64,000 nt of DNA, from NCBI GenBank assembly GCA_018604165.1, contig CP075895.1:1387501-1451500 (forward strand), in the 5' to 3' direction. A program made the translations under genes and the position numbers. The stretch comes from Chitinophagaceae bacterium LGM1. GTDB taxonomy: Bacteria; Bacteroidota; Bacteroidia; Chitinophagales; Chitinophagaceae. The notes under the pieces were generated by a model. It was given only the letters and a program-made list of their open reading frames with translations, was not told the DNA's origin and did no database searches. Below are positions 59,335 through 64,000 of this stretch, in pieces. Every line of letters starts with the position of its first letter. Positions within the stretch are counted from its first letter, which is position 1.

Positions 59335-60474
59335 ATGCGCCAATATTTTAACTGGAAAACATATCTTATAATAATTGCTATGTGTATAGTGGGCGCATCG
59401 CTATACTACACTAATAGCCTGGCAGCTAAACTGGCAGAAGAAGAACGCAAAAATATAGAGCAATTAGTTGAGGGTTTGAAGATATTGAGAACCACTGAAG
59501 ACCCTTTGGCACTGCAACTGGCTGGTATGCTGGTTGACCAAAACAAAACCATCCCCCTGATACTGACCGATGAAACAAGCCTGATAAGCCCAGACGGTTT
59601 TATCAACTTCGATACGGTAAAGGCAAAAGACTCTACCTACTTAGCCGGGCAGCTCCGCGAATTAAAAGAGCTGCACCAGCCCATAGTGTTTGAATACCCG
59701 GGTGGCAGGCAATATGTATATTATGGAGAGTCGCATTTGCTGAGGCAGTTGCGTTACTACCCGTATGTGCAGCTAACAATTATTTTTCTCTTTCTTCTTA
59801 TTGTACTCATAGCACTCACTTCGGCACACCGCTCGTTGCAAAATCAGGTGTGGGTGGGGCTTTCAAAAGAAACGGCACATCAGTTGGGTACGCCCCTTAG
59901 CTCTATGGAAGGCTGGTTGGAATTGCTGAAAGATAGCGATGGCAATAACGAAGCTGTAGCCGAAATGCAAAAAGATGTTGACAGACTAAAACTGATAGCA
60001 GACCGTTTCAGCAAAGTAGGCAGCGCACCACAACTTGAAGAAGAAGACCTGATAATAAGGCTGCAAGCCATGGTGGACTATATGCAGAAGCGTGCACCCA
60101 GTAAAGTATCCATCAGTTTACACAGCAGCGCTAACGAAATACCAGTAAACATCAGCGGGCCGTTATTTGATTGGGTGATAGAAAACCTGATGCGCAACGC
60201 ATTGGATGCAATGGATGGCAAGGGGCGGATAGAAGTGAAAGTGCAGGATAATAAACAGCAGATAATTGTTGATGTTGCCGATACGGGCAAAGGCATAGCC
60301 AAGCACCAGTTGAATAAAGTATTCATCCCCGGGTTTACTACCAAAAAGCGAGGGTGGGGGTTAGGGCTTTCATTATCTAAACGAATAGTAGAAAAATACC
60401 ATCATGGTTCGCTGTTTGTAAAACAATCGGAAGTAGGGAAGGGTACCACATTCCGCATTTTGCTCAGGCGTTGA
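59335..60474 (+). CDS. membrane histidine kinase
   Basis: 379 residues from the ATG at 59335 (a TTG four codons upstream is the only longer start). Two membrane helices (about 9-27 and 143-163) enclose a periplasmic segment of about 115 residues with no named domain. The dimerisation helix has His182 in GLSKETAHQLGTPLSSMEGW, and the ATPase domain shows MRNALDAMDGKG, VADTGKGIAKHQLNKVFIPG and KRGWGLGLSLSKRIVEKYH. No response regulator is adjacent, so it is an orphan kinase. Transcribed alone, upstream of a tRNA gene. Confidence 0.92.
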   Translation: MRQYFNWKTYLIIIAMCIVGASLYYTNSLAAKLAEEERKNIEQLVEGLKILRTTEDPLALQLAGMLVDQNKTIPLILTDETSLISPDGFINFDTVKAKDSTYLAGQLRELKELHQPIVFEYPGGRQYVYYGESHLLRQLRYYPYVQLTIIFLFLLIVLIALTSAHRSLQNQVWVGLSKETAHQLGTPLSSMEGWLELLKDSDGNNEAVAEMQKDVDRLKLIADRFSKVGSAPQLEEEDLIIRLQAMVDYMQKRAPSKVSISLHSSANEIPVNISGPLFDWVIENLMRNALDAMDGKGRIEVKVQDNKQQIIVDVADTGKGIAKHQLNKVFIPGFTTKKRGWGLGLSLSKRIVEKYHHGSLFVKQSEVGKGTTFRILLRR

Positions 60475-60515
60475 TATTTTTCAGCCTTTCATTTTTCAAT
60501 ATTGAGTTTTACGTT

Positions 60516-60523
60516 TACATTTG
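60516..60523 (+). promoter_or_regulatory. -7 element of the tRNA-Leu(GAG) gene
   Basis: TACATTTG, exact TAnnTTTG match, ending 12 bp before the mature tRNA. No clear -33 TTG. Confidence 0.6.
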
Positions 60524-60535
60524 CAGTCCTTAAAA

Positions 60536-60619
60536 GCGGAGGTGGCGAAACTGGTAGACGCACTACTTTGAGGTGGTAGCGGGGTAACAGCCGTGGGAGT
60601 TCGAATCTCCTCTTCCGCA
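60536..60619 (+). tRNA. tRNA-Leu (anticodon GAG)
   Basis: Acceptor GCGGAGG pairs with CTTCCGC; class II tRNA with a long variable arm; anticodon GAG at 60570-60572 in loop TTGAGGT; T-arm GGGAGTTCGAATCTCC. Discriminator A at 60619 and no encoded CCA (the next bases are CTA), so CCA must be added by the nucleotidyltransferase. Confidence 0.96.
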
Positions 60620-60627
60620 CTAAAGCA

Positions 60628-60653
60628 AAAGGCTGTCATCAGACAGCCTTTTG
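60628..60653. terminator. bidirectional terminator between tRNA-Leu(GAG) and tal
   Basis: AAAGGCTGTC (60628-60637) pairs perfectly with GACAGCCTTT (60642-60651) around ATCA, with T/A runs on both sides. Confidence 0.85.
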
Positions 60654-60674
60654 TAATTATTTTTCTTTCGTTAT

Positions 60675-61328
60675 TTACTGAACAGATTTTGCATCTTTCA
60701 AGAATTGTTCCAGACCTAAGTCTGTAAGCGGGTGCTTTAACAATCCTAATATGGAGCTAAGTGGGCAAGTACACACATCAGCCCCTGCTTCTGCACAGCG
60801 TACTATATGCAACGGATTGCGGATAGATGCAGCCAATACTTCGGTCATAAAACCTTGTGCATTGTATACACTTACTATTTGCTCTATAAGTTGTACACCA
60901 TCCCAACTGCTATCATCTATACGGCCTATGAATGGAGAAACATATGTAGCACCGGCTTTTGCTGCCAGTATTGCCTGCCCTGCAGAGAATACAAGTGTAC
61001 AGTTTGTACGGATACCATTGTCTGTAAACCATTTGATAGCTTTTATGCCGTCTTTAATCATCGGCACTTTCACCACAATGTTTTCGTGTAGGGCAGCCAG
61101 TTTCTTGCCTTCTGCAACAATACCTTCGAAGTCGGTACTGATTACCTCTGCACTTACTGGCCCATCAACAATATTACAAATGTCAACATAGTGCTGTAAT
61201 TGCGCATCAATACCTTTGATGCCTTCTTTTGCCATTAGCGATGGATTGGTAGTAACACCATCAAGAATACCCAGTTCGTGTGCTTCTTTAATCTGAGCCA
61301 GATTCGCCGTATCAATAAAAAATTTCAT
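60675..61328 (-). CDS. tal: transaldolase (TalC / fructose-6-phosphate aldolase type)
   Basis: 217 residues, the short TalC/FSA subfamily. MKFFIDTANLAQIKEAHELG and DGVTTNPSLMAKEG open the barrel; the Schiff-base lysine is Lys87 in NIVVKVPM; TCTLVFSAGQAILAAKAGAT and SPFIGRIDDSSWDG follow. Short members act either as transaldolase in the pentose phosphate pathway or as fructose-6-phosphate aldolase; sequence inspection favours transaldolase but cannot exclude the other. It is monocistronic, with a TAnnTTTG box 20 bp upstream. Confidence 0.93.
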   Translation of the reverse strand: MKFFIDTANLAQIKEAHELGILDGVTTNPSLMAKEGIKGIDAQLQHYVDICNIVDGPVSAEVISTDFEGIVAEGKKLAALHENIVVKVPMIKDGIKAIKWFTDNGIRTNCTLVFSAGQAILAAKAGATYVSPFIGRIDDSSWDGVQLIEQIVSVYNAQGFMTEVLAASIRNPLHIVRCAEAGADVCTCPLSSILGLLKHPLTDLGLEQFLKDAKSVQ

Positions 61329-61347
61329 AACAAATTTGTTTCAGCAG

Positions 61348-61355
61348 CAAATTTA
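61348..61355 (-). promoter_or_regulatory. -7 element of tal
   Basis: TAAATTTG on the minus strand, exact to TAnnTTTG, 19 bp upstream of the tal start codon. No clear -33. Confidence 0.5.
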
Positions 61356-61426
61356 TATATTTCTGTTGCTGATGCCAGTTCTACTTTTAAAATGTGGGAA
61401 AATCTTGAAAAAAGAGAATAAAAAAA

Positions 61427-61524
61427 CTGGCAAGTTACTCACATCGCGCCGCTACGACCGCCCACCCTTGCTACATTCCTGTCCTGGGGGATTCAGCAGG
61501 AGCTGGCCGTATAAGACTTGCCAG
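61427..61524 (-). ncRNA. ffs: small signal recognition particle RNA (4.5S-like)
   Basis: The minus-strand transcript of 98 nt is closed by a perfect 9 bp stem (CTGGCAAGT with ACTTGCCAG). At the tip is the SRP domain IV signature CCAGGACAGGAATGTAGCAA: a GGAA tetraloop (61476-61479) on an ACA/TGT stem, flanked by the CAGG and AGCA sides of the Ffh-binding internal loops. It has no Alu domain, as expected for most Gram-negative bacteria. It binds Ffh and directs membrane proteins to FtsY. A consensus promoter lies exactly in front. Confidence 0.92.
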
Positions 61525-61529
61525 GGCGG

Positions 61530-61560
61530 CAAAGGTAATACTTTTATGTTCTTACACAAA
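61530..61560 (-). promoter_or_regulatory. promoter of ffs
   Basis: On the minus strand TTTG (61557-61560), 19 bp spacer, TACCTTTG (61530-61537); it places the start at the first base of the SRP RNA (61524). Confidence 0.85.
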
Positions 61561-61570
61561 AATGATTCTA

Positions 61571-61598
61571 AAAAAACAGCCCTGAATTTTTCAGGGCT
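61571..61598 (-). terminator. terminator of the PGI/PMI gene
   Basis: AGCCCTGAA (61578-61586) and TTCAGGGCT (61590-61598) form a perfect 9 bp stem; GTTTTTT follows on the minus strand. Confidence 0.85.
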
Positions 61599-61623
61599 AA
61601 ATAATACGAACGAAATAGTCATA

Positions 61624-62607
61624 TTATGATTTAGATAGCTCGCCTTTCAGAAAGTCAATTACTTTCACTTCCGTAGCATCTTGCTTGCGCATATCTGCCA
61701 GATAAACAGATACCCAATCGGTGAGGTGGATGAAGTAAAATACTTTCTCCCAATAGCTTTTACCTTTGCTGTTTATCTCTGTGATGTTGGATGTATATTT
61801 TTTGATGACTTTTTTATTGATGTCAATGCGCAATTTTACACGATCGTAGTCTGTTTCATTGCGAAGTATCACTACAGCTTTGCTGTTGTCTTTATCGCGC
61901 CACCCTACCAGTTCGTTATGGTTCATTTCGGGTATAGCATGGTGCCAACACAGCATTTTACTGTTTTCATTTATCTGTTGGCGGAAGCGTATGCCAACAC
62001 CTTCAAAGTCTGATGCAGTATAGATGACAGGTGTTTTGCCATACAGTTTTTGAGCCAATACCTTAGCTCTTTTCTGTATGTCTTTTATATCATCTTTTAT
62101 CAACTTAATAGATGTTTTTATGTCTTTTTCAAAATTGTCTTTTACAAGACCGAAGTACTGGAGTATAAAGAGTATCTGTGTCATAGAATAACCTATGCAT
62201 GAGCGCGGCGGCATGCCAGCAGGTACCAATATGCAGTCTATTTTTTTCTTACGTGCTACTTCTGCCACCTTGCCACCAGATGTTATACAAACGATAGTAG
62301 CTTTAGCTTTAAGTGCTTGCTGCATTGCAGCAGTGGTTTCTTCTGTGTTGCCCGAATAAGAGGATACTATTACGAGAGAGTTGGCACTAACAAAAGCAGG
62401 CAATGAATAGTCTTTGTTAACGATAAACGGTACCTTCATTTTATCAAAAACATAGTTCTGCACGATAGAACCACCTATGCCGCTACCACCCAAACCAGTT
62501 AGAACTACGTTGCTGAATGCTTTTTTTGCTGTAGCAAAACGATAACTTTGTCCTATTATCAGGGCTTCCTGTAGCTGTATGGGGAAATCAGCAATTAACT
62601 GCTTCAT
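61624..62607 (-). CDS. bifunctional phosphoglucose/phosphomannose isomerase
   Basis: 327 residues with two SIS domains. GLGGSGIGGSIVQNYVFDKM and IVSSYSGNTEETTAAMQQAL bind the sugar phosphate; the catalytic region is PPRSCIGYSMTQI; PEMNHNELVGWRD matches the conserved His/Glu segment of the archaeal-type PGI/PMI family (TIGR02128). It interconverts glucose 6-phosphate or mannose 6-phosphate with fructose 6-phosphate, so it links glycolysis to GDP-mannose synthesis. It is divergent from yraN with 17 bp between start codons. Confidence 0.9.
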   Translation of the reverse strand: MKQLIADFPIQLQEALIIGQSYRFATAKKAFSNVVLTGLGGSGIGGSIVQNYVFDKMKVPFIVNKDYSLPAFVSANSLVIVSSYSGNTEETTAAMQQALKAKATIVCITSGGKVAEVARKKKIDCILVPAGMPPRSCIGYSMTQILFILQYFGLVKDNFEKDIKTSIKLIKDDIKDIQKRAKVLAQKLYGKTPVIYTASDFEGVGIRFRQQINENSKMLCWHHAIPEMNHNELVGWRDKDNSKAVVILRNETDYDRVKLRIDINKKVIKKYTSNITEINSKGKSYWEKVFYFIHLTDWVSVYLADMRKQDATEVKVIDFLKGELSKS

Positions 62608-62624
62608 TGACTTTTTTTTTTTAG

Positions 62625-62981
62625 ATGGGCAAACATAAGGAAACAGGCATAAAAGGCGAACATATTGCTGAAAACTTTTTGCTAAAAAAGGGTTATAAAG
62701 TCTTGCATACCAACTGGCGCAGTGGTAAAAAAGAGGTAGATATTATAGCCGAAAACAACGGGGTAGTGGTGATAGTAGAGGTGAAAACACGCAGAAATTT
62801 TGATTTCGGCTTTCCTGAAGAGGCAGTAACCCCTGTCAAGCAAACCCACTTGAAAGCAGCCGCAGAGGCTTTTTTTGATGAAAACAGACAATACAACGAT
62901 GTGCGGTTCGATATTATTAGTATACTACTGAAAGGCAATACAATAGCTGAAATCAGGCATTTTGAGGATGCTTTTTATTAG
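62625..62981 (+). CDS. YraN family (UPF0102) nuclease-like protein
   Basis: 118 residues. HKETGIKGEHIAENFLLKKG, WRSGKKEVDIIAENNGVVVI and VEVKTRRNFDFGFPEEAVTP form the endonuclease-like fold with the E...D...ExK active-site pattern (EVDIIA and EVKTR). The family is near-universal, and its in vivo role (perhaps DNA processing or Holliday junction metabolism) is unsettled. It is divergent from the PGI/PMI gene with a very short spacer, so both promoters overlap coding sequence. Confidence 0.92.
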   Translation: MGKHKETGIKGEHIAENFLLKKGYKVLHTNWRSGKKEVDIIAENNGVVVIVEVKTRRNFDFGFPEEAVTPVKQTHLKAAAEAFFDENRQYNDVRFDIISILLKGNTIAEIRHFEDAFY

Positions 62982-62990
62982 GGAACAAAA

Positions 62991-63018
62991 AAACCCCTCT
63001 GATTATGCAGAGAGGTTT
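62991..63018. terminator. hairpin between yraN and the convergent tRNA-Leu(CAG)
   Basis: AAACCCCTCTG (62991-63001) pairs with CAGAGAGGTTT (63008-63018) with one mismatch; A- and T-rich flanks make it usable in both directions. Confidence 0.7.
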
Positions 63019-63026
63019 ATAGTTCT

Positions 63027-63113
63027 TGGTGCCCAGGAATGGATTCGAACCATCACACCCTTGCGAGCGCTGCGACCTGAACACAGTGCGTCTACCAATT
63101 TCGCCACCTGGGC
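63027..63113 (-). tRNA. tRNA-Leu (anticodon CAG)
   Basis: Acceptor GCCCAGG pairs with CCTGGGC; long class II variable arm; anticodon CAG (complement of 63077-63079) in loop TTCAGGT; T-arm ATGGTTCGAATCCAT. The 3' CCA is encoded (63027-63029). Confidence 0.96.
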
Positions 63114-63135
63114 ATTTTTTAAGAACTTAGGGCTG

Positions 63136-63166
63136 CAAATATAGCCCAGTTTTACTTACAAACAAA
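63136..63166 (-). promoter_or_regulatory. promoter of tRNA-Leu(CAG)
   Basis: On the minus strand TTTG (63163-63166), 19 bp spacer, TATATTTG (63136-63143). The start would be about 15-23 bases upstream of the mature tRNA. Confidence 0.75.
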
Positions 63167-63174
63167 TCTCTTTT

Positions 63175-64000
63175 TCAGGCTGTCATCAGGCTGCAACCAC
63201 GCAATGCCGCATAGTCTGTTCTGCCCAGCACTTTGAAACTTCCGTCAGGGTAGACAGTACCGATATCATCAGTTGCAATAAAACAACAAGAGTTAATGTT
63301 TGCCTGATCAATAATATTCAGACAGCCTGTGCCTGAAGAATTTACTTCAAAGGGATCGTTCAAATCTCTTATCAATACACGCATTGTTTTAGAAGGTGAA
63401 AATAGCCCCTCTTTTACAGCATATGCTTGCGATAGTAATTCGGTCATACCATATTCAGCATGAACTTCATTTATTTTCCACCTTTCTTTCAAAAAGCTAT
63501 GCACTTGTTCTCTTGTCCATTCATCTCTACGCCCCTTCATGCCTCCGGTCTCCATTACTATAGTGTTATGTAAGTGCAAAGGATAGGCAGAAGCAAAGTC
63601 AAGTAGCGCAAACGTGACTCCCAACAATATTGTCTTTTGTTTATTTGTTTCCAGCTGCTGAATCGTCAATGCAAGTTGTTCCCATTCGTTGAGGTAAAAC
63701 CCATTTGCCTTGTGTTTGCTTTTGGACATGAGTGTCTTCGCCATATACACCAGAGAGGCGTTTGATCGCTCGAGATAAGAGGGTAGAAGAGCTAAGATGG
63801 TATAGTTTTCAGTTGCTCCGTAATGGTATTCAAACCCCGCAATTAAGTTTGTTTCGTACAATAATTTATCTGTAATGAAGTGTTTGCTTGTGTTCTCTCC
63901 AGTTGTCCCGCTACTCTCAAATACTAACTGTACTTCTTCTTGTCCGGTTATAACTTTGTGTGTTTTAAAAAAAGAAATAGGTAAAAATGGTATATCCGCT
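63175..64000 (-). CDS. LuxE/acyl-protein-synthetase-like protein (partial, runs off right edge)
   Basis: The frame is open from the right edge to a TGA at 63175, about 275 residues, and the N-terminus lies outside. IPFLPISFFKTHKVITGQEE, FESSGTTGENTSKHFITDKL, VMETGGMKGRRDEWTREQVH and VHAEYGMTELLSQAY match the adenylate-forming fold of the LuxE acyl-protein synthetase family (the SSGTTG phosphate loop and the YGMTE motif). Such proteins activate a fatty acid as the acyl-AMP and move it to a Cys or a carrier. In Bacteroidota they are often annotated as acyltransferase. The substrate is unknown. Confidence 0.82.
   Translation of the reverse strand, partial: ADIPFLPISFFKTHKVITGQEEVQLVFESSGTTGENTSKHFITDKLLYETNLIAGFEYHYGATENYTILALLPSYLERSNASLVYMAKTLMSKSKHKANGFYLNEWEQLALTIQQLETNKQKTILLGVTFALLDFASAYPLHLHNTIVMETGGMKGRRDEWTREQVHSFLKERWKINEVHAEYGMTELLSQAYAVKEGLFSPSKTMRVLIRDLNDPFEVNSSGTGCLNIIDQANINSCCFIATDDIGTVYPDGSFKVLGRTDYAALRGCSLMTA

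Noticed and set aside
61336-61629. 97-codon open frame on the plus strand
   Set aside because: It runs across the SRP RNA gene, its promoter and a terminator, and the product has no sensible composition.
62962-63144. 60-codon open frame on the plus strand after yraN
   Set aside because: It overlaps the yraN stop region, a terminator hairpin and the tRNA-Leu(CAG) gene.

Overview
The window is a chromosomal segment of a Bacteroidota bacterium, most likely of the order Chitinophagales (family not resolvable from this sequence). The evidence is: promoters of the TTG-N(19-22)-TAnnTTTG type in front of sdhC, rplK, ffs and a tRNA gene; a short (285 aa) primary sigma factor without region 1.1; a type IX secretion sorting domain; the lipoprotein TamL in place of TamA; the b558-type SdhCAB complex; DUF6249, DUF6600, DUF4476 and DUF6624 proteins; and almost no Shine-Dalgarno sequences. 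I see no phage, integrase, transposase, CRISPR array or plasmid functions. The region reads as core genome with small lineage-specific insertions.

Layout. 0-9 kb: a two-chain M16 peptidase pair (the downstream gene runs off the left edge), an HxpB-like phosphatase, an ECF sigma / membrane protein / DUF6624 operon, and a four-gene operon (EamA transporter, ilvE, GNAT, DUF1572) divergent from a MocR regulator at 9.2 kb. 10-18 kb: methyltransferase, rpoD, glutaryl-CoA-dehydrogenase-like gene, a sugar permease divergent from a ROK sugar kinase, and a DUF6600 envelope protein. 18-25 kb: a strongly signalled small secreted beta-protein, an alpha/beta hydrolase, ddl, a PASTA protein, a type IX secreted protein and a rhodanese. 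25.8-29.5 kb: sdhCAB. 29.5-38 kb: arginase, tamL, an rRNA/tRNA methyltransferase, a PAP2 phosphatase and a TPR protein, then 640 bp of gene-free palindromic mosaic. 38.9-41.3 kb: rplKAJL, cut off from both nusG/secE and rpoBC. 41.5-50.4 kb: an accessory stretch of secreted proteins and lipoproteins, centred on a PapD-like periplasmic chaperone with three small secreted beta-proteins. 50.4-64 kb: a single-chain M16 peptidase, a DegT-family enzyme with His in place of the PLP lysine, a LytTR two-component system with DUF4288 and LiaF-like neighbours, a glycosyltransferase, a histidine kinase, two tRNA-Leu genes, transaldolase, SRP RNA, a phosphoglucose/phosphomannose isomerase, YraN and a LuxE-like protein cut by the right edge.

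How the genes work together. Central metabolism is represented by sdhCAB, tal, the sugar permease with its ROK kinase, and the PGI/PMI. Envelope construction is represented by ddl, TamL, DUF6600, the type IX substrate and the M16 proteases. The best candidate for an undescribed system is the chaperone locus at 47.9-50.4 kb together with its distant relative at 18.4 kb. The two family members that stand alone (18.4 and 47.9 kb) share the same promoter geometry and both have clusters of GTTAAC sites upstream; at 18.2 kb these sites are phased at 10-11 bp. No usher is present in the window.
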